Shown here: positions 20,842 through 28,438 of the stretch, piece by piece
Layout: each line of letters opens with the position of its first letter
Position numbering within the stretch: position 1 is the first letter of the stretch
DNA from: Rhizobium sp.
GTDB lineage: Bacteria > Pseudomonadota > Alphaproteobacteria > Rhizobiales > Rhizobiaceae
Assembly (NCBI GenBank): GCA_019739215.1
Contig: JAHHDR010000023.1
Coordinates: 124,001-188,000 of the forward strand
DNA: 64,000 bases
Direction: 5' to 3'
Program-made: the position numbers and the translations under genes
The notes under the pieces: generated by a model
The model's input: only the letters and a program-made list of their open reading frames with translations
What the model was told of the DNA's origin: nothing
Database searches by the model: none

Positions 20842-22185
20842 ATGGCCAAGGATCTTCTGCGAAAATATGCCGGCAACGTGCCGCGCTACACATCTTATCC
20901 AACAGCGCCGCATTTCAACGACGCGGTCGGTCCCGAGGCCTATGGCCGCTGGCTGTCTGAACTCGGCGCCGCCGACAGGCTGTCGCTCTACATCCACATT
21001 CCCTTCTGCGACCGGCTCTGCTGGTTCTGTGCCTGCCACACCAAGCAGACCCTCAAATACGCGCCTGTCGCCGCCTATCTTCAGGCGCTCCATGCGGAGA
21101 TCGCCACTGTTGGCGCCTGTGTCGACCGGGCTGCGCGCGTCACCGCCATCCATCTCGGGGGCGGCTCCCCGACGCTTCTGGAACCGGCTGATGTCATCGC
21201 GCTGAAGGTGGCCATCGGCGAGGCCTTCGCCCTGGACGAGGCTGTCGAGTTCAGCGTCGAGATGGACCCCAACGATCTCGACACGCCGCGTTACGATGCC
21301 CTGGGGGCTATCGGCATGACGCGCGCCAGTCTCGGTGTCCAGGATTTCGATCCAGCGGTTCAGAAGGCTATCAACCGGCTACAGACATTCGAGCAGACGC
21401 GGTCAGTCGTCGAAGCCGTGCGCGCCCGGGGCGTCCGCTCGGTAAACTGCGACATCGTCTACGGCCTGCCCCACCAGACGATGACCACGCTTGAGGACAC
21501 CGTCGCCAAGATCATCTCGCTCTCCCCTGACCGGGTTGCGTTGTTCGGCTACGCCCACGTTCCATGGATGAAGCGACACCAGCAGATGATCCCGGACGAG
21601 AGCCTGCCGGATGCGGACCTGCGTTTCGACCTGATGACGCGCGCTTCGGAGATGTTGGGTGAGGCTGGCTATGCCGCCATCGGGATCGATCACTTTGCCC
21701 GGCCCGTTGACAGCCTCGCCACGGCCGCGGACGAGGGCCGGCTTCGACGCAACTTCCAAGGCTACACGGATGATCCGGCGACCGCCATTATCGGCCTGGG
21801 CGCCTCCTCAATCGGACTGCTGCCGAAGGGCTATGTCCAGAACGTCCCGGCGACCGGCATCTACGAGAAGTCCGTTCTCGACGGAAGGCTGGCCGCTGTT
21901 CGCGGCTTCGCGCTCCAGGCCGAGGATCGCATGCGTGCCTGGGTGATCGAACGCATCATGTGCGACTTCGGCTTCGATGCCGCGGAGCTCTCGAGCCGGT
22001 TCGGCCATCCCGCCGCAACGGTTCTCGCCGAGGCCCAGGCGCTTGCGGCGGAAGACCCGATGGTCAGGTTCGAGCACGGTCGCTTCGAGATCCTTCACCG
22101 GGCGCGGCCCTTCGCGCGGTCCATCGCAGCGCGCTTCGACGTCTACTTCGGCGCGGGAGGCGCCCGCCATTCGGCGGCCGTCTGA
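20842..22185 (+). CDS. hemN: Oxygen-independent coproporphyrinogen III oxidase
   Basis: 447 aa from the ATG at 20842, behind AGGAGG at 20831-20836; earlier in-frame codons would read through the FNR box. It is a radical-SAM enzyme converting coproporphyrinogen III to protoporphyrinogen IX without oxygen. The cluster motif is IHIPFCDRLCWFCACH, with cysteines at about residues 56, 60 and 63 and the extra Cys65 typical of HemN. GGGSPTLL follows, and the C-terminal HemN domain is present. The gene supplies haem for cbb3 oxidase under low oxygen, matching the adjacent FNR box. Its 3' end overlaps the convergent hemerythrin-domain gene by 43 bp. Confidence 0.95.
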   Translation: MAKDLLRKYAGNVPRYTSYPTAPHFNDAVGPEAYGRWLSELGAADRLSLYIHIPFCDRLCWFCACHTKQTLKYAPVAAYLQALHAEIATVGACVDRAARVTAIHLGGGSPTLLEPADVIALKVAIGEAFALDEAVEFSVEMDPNDLDTPRYDALGAIGMTRASLGVQDFDPAVQKAINRLQTFEQTRSVVEAVRARGVRSVNCDIVYGLPHQTMTTLEDTVAKIISLSPDRVALFGYAHVPWMKRHQQMIPDESLPDADLRFDLMTRASEMLGEAGYAAIGIDHFARPVDSLATAADEGRLRRNFQGYTDDPATAIIGLGASSIGLLPKGYVQNVPATGIYEKSVLDGRLAAVRGFALQAEDRMRAWVIERIMCDFGFDAAELSSRFGHPAATVLAEAQALAAEDPMVRFEHGRFEILHRARPFARSIAARFDVYFGAGGARHSAAV

Positions 22186-22655
22186 AGCGTCTCGACGGCA
22201 CTGGAGAAATGGTCGCGCTCGAAGGCGATGTGGCGGCGCAGCGCCTCGAAGAAGCCGCGCAGCATGTAGCCCAGGGCCTCCATGTTCACGTCCCGGCCGC
22301 CGGCGCCGACATAGAGCAGCTTCTCAGCAATGTCGTCGGCGTAGCATTCGTCGGCGAGATGCTCGAACGTCAGGCGATCCACCGCGCCGCTGAATTCGGC
22401 GGATGCGTGGAACACCTGTCGCAGGGCTGGAAACAGCGTCTGCTCCTCGAAGGCGTGCACGTCCCGCATCAGCCGGCTGAGACACTTTGCGGCGAAAAGG
22501 CAATCCTGGTTGACGATGTTCGACGGCAACGAATCGGCGATGGATTCAAGATCGTCGCACAGCGCGAGCTGCAGTCGGTGCGCCTCCCTCCACCAGGCGA
22601 TCGATTTCTGCCCGGCGGCTGTCCCGGCTGAGGTTCTGTTGGGGGTGCGATCCAT
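22143..22655 (-). CDS. Hemerythrin HHE domain-containing protein
   Basis: 170 aa from the ATG at 22655, with an AGGAG Shine-Dalgarno upstream; the longer frame crosses the ccoN promoter and is rejected. It is an all-helical protein with His and Glu residues placed as in hemerythrin-like HHE domains: WWREAHRLQ, DVHAFEEQTLFPAL, LTFEHLADE and RRHIAFERDHF. Such domains bind a di-iron centre and are linked to oxygen, nitric oxide or iron handling. It diverges from ccoN with an FNR box 55 nt upstream of its start, so low-oxygen induction is likely. The precise role is unknown. Confidence 0.83.
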   Translation of the reverse strand: MDRTPNRTSAGTAAGQKSIAWWREAHRLQLALCDDLESIADSLPSNIVNQDCLFAAKCLSRLMRDVHAFEEQTLFPALRQVFHASAEFSGAVDRLTFEHLADECYADDIAEKLLYVGAGGRDVNMEALGYMLRGFFEALRRHIAFERDHFSSAVETLQTAAEWRAPPAPK

Positions 22656-22709
22656 GCGTGGCGTCTCCTGACGATGTGCCCATGATTTGGCAGGAAAGCG
22701 GATCCCGCG

Positions 22710-22723
22710 TTGATTTGGATCAA
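22710..22723. promoter_or_regulatory. FNR box between the hemerythrin-domain gene and ccoN
   Basis: Perfect anaerobox TTGAT-TTGG-ATCAA. It is centred about 62 nt from the hemerythrin-domain ATG and about 105 nt from the chosen ccoN ATG. Both distances permit activation at about -41 with ordinary leaders, so one box may serve both genes. Confidence 0.88.
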
Positions 22724-22821
22724 GGTCGGCTTGCCGTTCACCTGAGATGGATGGAGCACCGGAATTGGAGCGCGGTTCGCCGCGGTCCATCCGTGCAATC
22801 GATTTCGTGGGGGCGCCAGCA

Positions 22822-24438
22822 ATGGACACTACACTCAAGATTGGCGGGGTGGCCGTCGGAGCTTTTCTGACCCTTCTCGCCGCGGGCTTCGCACATGATA
22901 CGCTGTTCCAGCAGCACATGACGATCGCCTTTATCACCCTTCTCGCAGCAACGTTTCTCATGCTGTGGAAGGTCGACTTCTCGCCATCGCGGGCCGAGCC
23001 CACCGACCGGTCCGGCTACATGGATGGCGTCGTGCGCTATGGCGTCATCGCGACGGTGTTCTGGGGGGTCGTCGGCTTCCTCGTCGGAGTGATCGTGGCG
23101 CTCCAGCTCGCCTTCCCGGATTTCAACATCGAGCCCTGGCTCAACTTCGGCCGCACGCGCCCCCTGCACACGTCGGCCGTCATCTTCGCCTTCGGGGGCA
23201 ATGCGCTGATCGCCACCTCATTCTACGTGGTGCAGCGGACCTGTCGCGCCCGCCTCTTCGGTGGGGATCTCGCCTGGTTCGTGTTCTGGGGCTACCAGTT
23301 CTTCATCGTCATGGCCGCCACCGGCTATCTGCTGGGCATTACCCAGAGCCGCGAATATGCCGAGCCGGAATGGTATGTCGACATCTGGCTCACGGTGGTC
23401 TGGGTCGCCTATCTGGTCGTGTTCCTCGGCACGCTGATCAAGCGCAAGGAACCGCATATCTATGTCGCCAACTGGTTCTACCTCAGCTTCATCGTCACCA
23501 TCGCGATGCTGCATGTGGTCAACAACCTCGCGGTTCCCGTCTCGTTCCTGGGCTCGAAGTCATACTCGCTATTCTCCGGCGTGCAGGACGCGCTGACCCA
23601 GTGGTGGTATGGCCATAACGCGGTCGGCTTCTTCCTGACGGCGGGCTTCCTCGGCATGATGTATTATTTCGTGCCCAAGCAGGCCAACCGCCCGGTCTAT
23701 TCCTACCGCCTGTCGATCATCCACTTCTGGGCCCTGATCTTCATGTATATCTGGGCCGGCCCCCACCACCTGCACTACACGGCTTTGCCCGATTGGGCCC
23801 AGACGCTTGGCATGGTGTTCTCGGTCATGCTGTGGATGCCCTCCTGGGGCGGCATGATCAACGGCCTCATGACGCTCTCGGGTGCCTGGGACAAGGTGCG
23901 GACCGATCCGATCATTCGCATGATGGTCATCGCCATCGCCTTCTACGGCATGTCGACTTTCGAAGGCCCGATGATGTCGATCAAGGCCGTCAACTCGCTC
24001 AGCCATTATACCGAATGGACCATTGGTCACGTGCATTCGGGTGCGCTCGGCTGGGTCGGCATGATCACGTTCGGCGCGATCTACTACCTCACGCCCAAGC
24101 TCTGGAACCGCGAGGCGCTCTACTCGCTGAAGCTCGTCAACTGGCACTTCTGGCTCGCCACGATCGGCATCGTGATCTACGCGGCTGCCTTCTGGGTTGC
24201 TGGCATCCAGCAGGGCCTGATGTGGCGCGAATACAATGAGCAGGGCTTCCTGGTCTATTCCTTCGCGGAATCGGTCGCGGCCATGATTCCCTACTACGTG
24301 ATCCGCATCCTGGCCGGCGTCCTCTATCTCGGTGGCGCGCTGATCATGGCCTACAACGTAACGATGACCATCCTGGGTCGCCAGAGCCGGGAGGCGCCGC
24401 TGCCCGGCGCGATCCCCGCCGCGGTCCCGGCCGAATAG
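22822..24438 (+). CDS. ccoN: Cytochrome cbb3 oxidase subunit I (CcoN/FixN)
   Basis: 538 aa from the ATG at 22822 (MDTTLKIGG), which gives the usual rhizobial FixN length. An in-frame ATG at 22747 would add 25 atypical residues. It is a polytopic haem-copper oxidase subunit with about 12 membrane helices, holding low-spin haem b and the haem b3-CuB centre. Conserved segments include [19 protein letters not shown] (haem ligand His), [18 protein letters not shown] (CuB ligand), [15 protein letters not shown] and [18 protein letters not shown]. It is the catalytic subunit of high-affinity respiration and first gene of ccoNOQP. Confidence 0.96.
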   Translation: MDTTLKIGGVAVGAFLTLLAAGFAHDTLFQQHMTIAFITLLAATFLMLWKVDFSPSRAEPTDRSGYMDGVVRYGVIATVFWGVVGFLVGVIVALQLAFPDFNIEPWLNFGRTRPLHTSAVIFAFGGNALIATSFYVVQRTCRARLFGGDLAWFVFWGYQFFIVMAATGYLLGITQSREYAEPEWYVDIWLTVVWVAYLVVFLGTLIKRKEPHIYVANWFYLSFIVTIAMLHVVNNLAVPVSFLGSKSYSLFSGVQDALTQWWYGHNAVGFFLTAGFLGMMYYFVPKQANRPVYSYRLSIIHFWALIFMYIWAGPHHLHYTALPDWAQTLGMVFSVMLWMPSWGGMINGLMTLSGAWDKVRTDPIIRMMVIAIAFYGMSTFEGPMMSIKAVNSLSHYTEWTIGHVHSGALGWVGMITFGAIYYLTPKLWNREALYSLKLVNWHFWLATIGIVIYAAAFWVAGIQQGLMWREYNEQGFLVYSFAESVAAMIPYYVIRILAGVLYLGGALIMAYNVTMTILGRQSREAPLPGAIPAAVPAE

Positions 24439-24447
24439 GAGGCGATC

Positions 24448-25185
24448 ATGGGTATTCTTGATAAACACGCCATCATCGAGAAGAACGCGACGCTTCTTCT
24501 GGTCGGCTCGCTTCTCGTTGTCACGATCGGCGGCATCGTCGAAATCGCGCCGCTGTTCTATCTCCAGAACACGATCGAAAAGGTCGAGGGCATGCGGCCT
24601 TACAGCCCGCTCGAACTGGCGGGCCGCAACATCTACATCCGCGAAGGCTGCTATGTGTGCCACAGCCAGATGATCCGTCCGTTCCGTGACGAGGTCGAGC
24701 GCTACGGCCATTACAGCCTCGCGGCGGAGTCGATGTACGATCACCCGTTCCAGTGGGGTTCGAAGCGGACGGGACCCGATCTCGCCCGCGTCGGCAACCG
24801 CTACTCCAACGAGTGGCACGTCCAGCATCTCGTCGAGCCCCGCGACGTCGTTCCGGAATCGATCATGCCGAGCTACGCTTTTCTCAAGAGCACGGATCTC
24901 GACATCAGGAGCTTCTCCACCAGCGGCTCGCTCAGGGCCAACCAGCTGGTTGGTGTGCCCTACACGCAGGCCATGATGGAGAACGCGGAGGCCGATCTCA
25001 AGGCGCAGGCCAACCCGGATGCGGATACGGAGGGCCTGCTTGAGCGCTATCCCAAGGCCAAGGTCGGGGACTTCGACGGAGACCCGTCGCGGCTGACCGA
25101 GATGGATGCGCTCGTCGCCTATCTGCAGATGCTCGGCACGCTCGTCGACTTCTCGACCTACAATGACGCATCCGGCTACCGCTGA
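24448..25185 (+). CDS. ccoO: Cytochrome cbb3 oxidase subunit II (CcoO/FixO)
   Basis: 245 aa. An N-terminal membrane anchor (about residues 15-38) is followed by a periplasmic mono-haem cytochrome c domain. The haem c site is CYVCH (Cys68, Cys71, His72) in [11 protein letters not shown], and the axial Met is probably in [11 protein letters not shown]. It passes electrons from CcoP to CcoN. It starts 9 nt after ccoN with a GGAGG Shine-Dalgarno and ends 10 nt before ccoQ. Confidence 0.95.
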   Translation: MGILDKHAIIEKNATLLLVGSLLVVTIGGIVEIAPLFYLQNTIEKVEGMRPYSPLELAGRNIYIREGCYVCHSQMIRPFRDEVERYGHYSLAAESMYDHPFQWGSKRTGPDLARVGNRYSNEWHVQHLVEPRDVVPESIMPSYAFLKSTDLDIRSFSTSGSLRANQLVGVPYTQAMMENAEADLKAQANPDADTEGLLERYPKAKVGDFDGDPSRLTEMDALVAYLQMLGTLVDFSTYNDASGYR

Positions 25186-25195
25186 GGAGGGACCG

Positions 25196-25348
25196 ATGAG
25201 CACGTATGAAACCATGCGCCACTTCGCCGATAGCTGGGCCATGCTCGCCATGCTGATCTTCTTCGTAGGAACGATCGTCATGCTGCTGTTGCCCGGCGCG
25301 AAGAAGCGCGCCGAAGAAGCTGCGAAAATCCCGCTGCGGGAGGATTGA
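25196..25348 (+). CDS. ccoQ: Cytochrome cbb3 oxidase subunit CcoQ/FixQ
   Basis: 50 aa from the ATG at 25196 behind GAGGAGG. It is a single membrane helix (about residues 15-35, MLAMLIFFVGTIVMLLL) with a short charged cytoplasmic tail rich in Lys, Arg and Glu. CcoQ stabilises the assembled cbb3 complex. The size, one helix and position between ccoO and ccoP are diagnostic. It is 3 nt from the ccoP start. Confidence 0.92.
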   Translation: MSTYETMRHFADSWAMLAMLIFFVGTIVMLLLPGAKKRAEEAAKIPLRED

Positions 25349-25351
25349 GAC

Positions 25352-26212
25352 ATGGCCGATAAACACATTGATGAACTGTCTGGCGTCGAGACCACCGGCC
25401 ATGAGTGGGATGGCATCCGGGAACTGAACAACCCCATGCCCCGCTGGTGGGTCTGGACCTTCTATGCCACCATCGTCTGGTCGATCGGCTACGCCATCGC
25501 CTATCCGGCCTGGCCGCTGATCGAGGGCGCCACCAAGGGTGTTCTCGGCTATTCGAGCCGCCAGGAGCTTGCGGAGAGTGTCAAGGCAGCGGCGGAGTCG
25601 CAAAAGGTCTTCGTCGAGAAGATGGCGACGACGCCCGTGGCCGAGATCCCCAAGGATCCTGACTTGCTGCAGTTTGCGGTCAACGGCGGCGATGCGACCT
25701 TCAAGGTGAACTGCATCACCTGCCATGGCTCCGGCGCCATGGGCCGCGCGGACTATCCGAACCTCAATGACGACGACTGGCTGTGGGGCGGTACCCTCGA
25801 CCAGATCTACCAGACGATCCAGTACGGCATCCGCAGCGAGCACCCCGACACGCGTGCGTCGGAAATGCCGGCTTTCAAGGACATGCTGGAGCCGGCTCAG
25901 GTCAGGCAGGTTTCGGCCTATGTCGTCAGCCTGACGGACACGCCATCGGACGCTTCTCTGGTGGAGCCGGGCAAGCAGCTCTTCGCCGACAACTGTGCCT
26001 CCTGCCATGGCGAGAAGGCCGAGGGCAACCTCGAGCTCGGCGCGCCAAATCTTGCCGATGCCATCTGGCTGAAGGGGAGCACCGAGGACGCGATCACCCG
26101 GCAGATCAGTCAGCCGCGCCATGGCGTGATGCCCGCCTGGACCGGACGCCTGAGCGACGTGGCGATCAAGCAGCTTGCGGTCTACGTCCATTCGCTCGGC
26201 GGGGGCCAGTAG
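25352..26212 (+). CDS. ccoP: Cytochrome cbb3 oxidase subunit III (CcoP/FixP)
   Basis: 286 aa. A membrane helix near residues 33-55 (WWVWTFYATIVWSIGYAIAYPAW region) is followed by two periplasmic cytochrome c domains. Haem sites are CITCH (Cys121, Cys124, His125) and CASCH (Cys215, Cys218, His219). Likely axial methionines are in SEMPAFKDML and GVMPAWTGRL. It accepts electrons from the bc1 complex via soluble cytochrome. It is the last structural gene; a GC-rich hairpin and an FNR box separate it from ccoG. Confidence 0.95.
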   Translation: MADKHIDELSGVETTGHEWDGIRELNNPMPRWWVWTFYATIVWSIGYAIAYPAWPLIEGATKGVLGYSSRQELAESVKAAAESQKVFVEKMATTPVAEIPKDPDLLQFAVNGGDATFKVNCITCHGSGAMGRADYPNLNDDDWLWGGTLDQIYQTIQYGIRSEHPDTRASEMPAFKDMLEPAQVRQVSAYVVSLTDTPSDASLVEPGKQLFADNCASCHGEKAEGNLELGAPNLADAIWLKGSTEDAITRQISQPRHGVMPAWTGRLSDVAIKQLAVYVHSLGGGQ

Positions 26213-26232
26213 TCATCCAGTGACAACGCGCG

Positions 26233-26256
26233 TGGGGCCTGCGATTGCGGGCCCCA
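26233..26256 (+). other. Strong GC hairpin after ccoP
   Basis: TGGGGCC (26233-26239) pairs with GGCCCCA (26250-26256), extendable by an inner GC/GC pair around a GATT tetraloop. No T-run follows, so it is not a classical intrinsic terminator. It may protect the ccoNOQP mRNA 3' end or act as a partial stop before ccoGHIS. Confidence 0.5.
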
Positions 26257-26311
26257 TCGCTCAGGCGCGGCCTTCGACAATAGCGCGCGACCGGCGAATG
26301 CCCGCCCAGAC

Positions 26312-26325
26312 TTGCGCTAGATCAA
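26312..26325 (+). promoter_or_regulatory. FNR box upstream of ccoG
   Basis: TTGCG-CTAG-ATCAA matches the anaerobox TTGAT-N4-ATCAA with a two-base deviation in the left half. It is centred about 60 nt before the ccoG ATG, so a start site at about +41 leaves an 18-nt leader. It suggests that ccoGHIS has its own oxygen-controlled promoter. Confidence 0.75.
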
Positions 26326-26377
26326 GGAAGTGGCGCTGCTGTCGGCCTAGAAGGAAAGCCAGACCGGAAGGCTTCCC

Positions 26378-27961
26378 ATGAATATCCAGGACAACACTCT
26401 CAAGAACGGCGCGGAGAATGTCGAGCGGCTCGAGGCCGAGCCGGTCAATGCCGCGCGCCTGCGACAGCCGCTCTACTCGGCGCGCAAGAAGATTTTCCCC
26501 AAGCGGGCGGAGGGATACTTCCGGCGCTTCAAGTGGCTGGTGATGCTGGTCACGCTCGGCATCTATTACCTCGCACCGTGGATCCGCTGGGATCGCGGCC
26601 CCCATGCGCCCGACCAGGCGATCCTGATCGATCTTGCCGGTCGCCGCTTCTACTTTTTCTTTATCGAGATCTGGCCGCAGGAATTCTATTTCGTCGCCGG
26701 GCTTCTGATCATGGCGGGCCTGGGACTGTTCCTCGTCACCACCGCCGTCGGCCGCGCCTGGTGCGGCTATACCTGTCCCCAGACCGTTTGGGTGGATCTC
26801 TACCTGGTGGTCGAACGTGCCATCGAGGGCGATCGCAACGCCCGCATGAAGCTCGACGCCGGCCCGTGGACGATGAACAAGATCGGCAAGCGGGTTTCAA
26901 AGCACGCGATCTGGCTGCTGATCGGCGTCCTGACCGGCGGTGCCTGGATCTTCTACTTCGCCGATGCGCCGACGCTGGCCATGGATTTCGTCACCGGGCA
27001 TGCCGAGCCGGTCGCCTATATCACCGTGGCGGTCCTGACCGCGACGACCTATGTCTTCGGCGGCCTGATGCGGGAACAGGTCTGCACCTACATGTGCCCG
27101 TGGCCGCGCATCCAGGCCGCAATGCTCGACGAAAATTCGCTCGTGGTGACCTACAATGACTGGCGCGGCGAACCCCGCTCCCGCCATTCCAAGAAGGTGG
27201 CGGCAGCCGGCGCCACCGTGGGAGACTGCGTCGACTGCAACGCCTGTGTCGCGGTCTGTCCCATGGGCATCGATATCCGCGACGGCCTGCAGCTCGAATG
27301 CATCACCTGCGCGCTCTGCATCGACGCCTGCGACGGCGTGATGGACAAGGTCGGCCGCGAGAAGGGGCTCATCGCCTACTCGACTCTCAAGGACTACAAC
27401 TTCAACATGGAGCTTGCCACCGCCGGCAATACCGCGCCGATCGATCCCGCTCGCATCCGCAAGCCCGATGGTCATTTCCTCGACCAGGTCCGCCATTTCG
27501 ACTGGCGCATCATCTTCCGGCCGCGCATCATACTCTATACCGTTCTGTGGTCCCTGATCGGTGTCGGCCTGGTCGTCGGGCTTGCCATGCGCGATCGTCT
27601 CCAGCTTGACGTGCTGCATGACCGCAACCCGCAATATGTCCTGGAGTCGAGCGGCTCGATCCGCAACGGCTATACGATCAAGATCCTCAACATGCGTCCC
27701 GAGCCACGCCACGTCCTGCTGGGCATCAGCGGACTGCCGGGCGCCAGCATGACGCTGGCAACCGATCCGCTCCCCAAGGGCCGCTCGTTCGGCGTCGAGG
27801 TCGAACCGGACACGGTGCACAAGATGAAGATTTTCGTCACCGTGCCAAAGGACCAGTTGCCAGCATCGTCCCAGGCGTTCACTTTTCGGGTGGACTATCC
27901 GCTGAGCGGTGAAACCGCAGAGTACCAGGCGACCTTCAACGTGCCGGAGAAAAAACAATGA
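26378..27961 (+). CDS. ccoG: Cytochrome c oxidase accessory protein CcoG/FixG (RdxA)
   Basis: 527 aa. A polytopic membrane protein (about five helices) with CGYTCPQTVWVDLY in the membrane part and a ferredoxin-like double cluster CVDCNACVAVCPMG ... CITCALCIDACD. A C-terminal Ig-like domain follows. CcoG is thought to reduce Cu(II) for cbb3 CuB assembly. The start ATG is preceded by GGAAGG. Its end overlaps ccoH by 4 nt (ATGA), so ccoGH are translationally coupled. Confidence 0.95.
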   Translation: MNIQDNTLKNGAENVERLEAEPVNAARLRQPLYSARKKIFPKRAEGYFRRFKWLVMLVTLGIYYLAPWIRWDRGPHAPDQAILIDLAGRRFYFFFIEIWPQEFYFVAGLLIMAGLGLFLVTTAVGRAWCGYTCPQTVWVDLYLVVERAIEGDRNARMKLDAGPWTMNKIGKRVSKHAIWLLIGVLTGGAWIFYFADAPTLAMDFVTGHAEPVAYITVAVLTATTYVFGGLMREQVCTYMCPWPRIQAAMLDENSLVVTYNDWRGEPRSRHSKKVAAAGATVGDCVDCNACVAVCPMGIDIRDGLQLECITCALCIDACDGVMDKVGREKGLIAYSTLKDYNFNMELATAGNTAPIDPARIRKPDGHFLDQVRHFDWRIIFRPRIILYTVLWSLIGVGLVVGLAMRDRLQLDVLHDRNPQYVLESSGSIRNGYTIKILNMRPEPRHVLLGISGLPGASMTLATDPLPKGRSFGVEVEPDTVHKMKIFVTVPKDQLPASSQAFTFRVDYPLSGETAEYQATFNVPEKKQ

Positions 27962-28437
27962 GCGCGACGCGCAGCAACGGCTTCACCGGCTGGCATATGC
28001 TGGCGATCATGATCGCCTTTTTCGGCACGATCATATCCGTCAATGTCTTCATGGCCTATCTCGCGAGCACGAGCTGGAGCGGGATGCTGGCAAAGAACAC
28101 CTATGTTGCCAGCCAGGACTTCAACAAGAACGCCGCGCGCGCGCGCGAATGGGCCGGCGCAGGTTTCCGCGGCGAAATCAGTCTGGAAGGCGGCAAGATC
28201 GGTTACCGCCTGCACGGTCCCGCCGGAATGGTGGCCGGGGTCACGCATGTCGAGGCCACGTTTCATCGGCCAGTGGGCGACAAGCAGGATTTTACGGTTC
28301 GGCTGATCCGCGAGGGCGACCTCTTCACCGCGCCCGGCGTCCCGCCGGCCGGCCCGTGGATCGTCGACCTGGCGGCATGGAAGGATGGCGAGGTCGTGTT
28401 CCACCAGGCGGAGCGCATCGTCTCGGAGGGGCATTGA
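27958..28437 (+). CDS. ccoH: cbb3 oxidase assembly protein CcoH/FixH
   Basis: 159 aa. One N-terminal membrane helix (about residues 10-38, WHMLAIMIAFFGTIISVNVFMAY region) and a periplasmic beta-rich FixH domain with GWAGAGF-like and LEGGKIGYRLHGPAG segments. CcoH interacts with CcoN during assembly of the oxidase. It overlaps ccoG by 4 nt and is followed after 1 nt by ccoI. Confidence 0.92.
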   Translation: MSATRSNGFTGWHMLAIMIAFFGTIISVNVFMAYLASTSWSGMLAKNTYVASQDFNKNAARAREWAGAGFRGEISLEGGKIGYRLHGPAGMVAGVTHVEATFHRPVGDKQDFTVRLIREGDLFTAPGVPPAGPWIVDLAAWKDGEVVFHQAERIVSEGH

Positions 28438-28438
28438 C

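Noticed and set aside
23569-25437. Minus-strand frame (622 aa) opposite ccoN-ccoO-ccoQ
   Set aside because: It spans three certain genes on the other strand and has shadow-like composition (Asp/His/Arg-rich).
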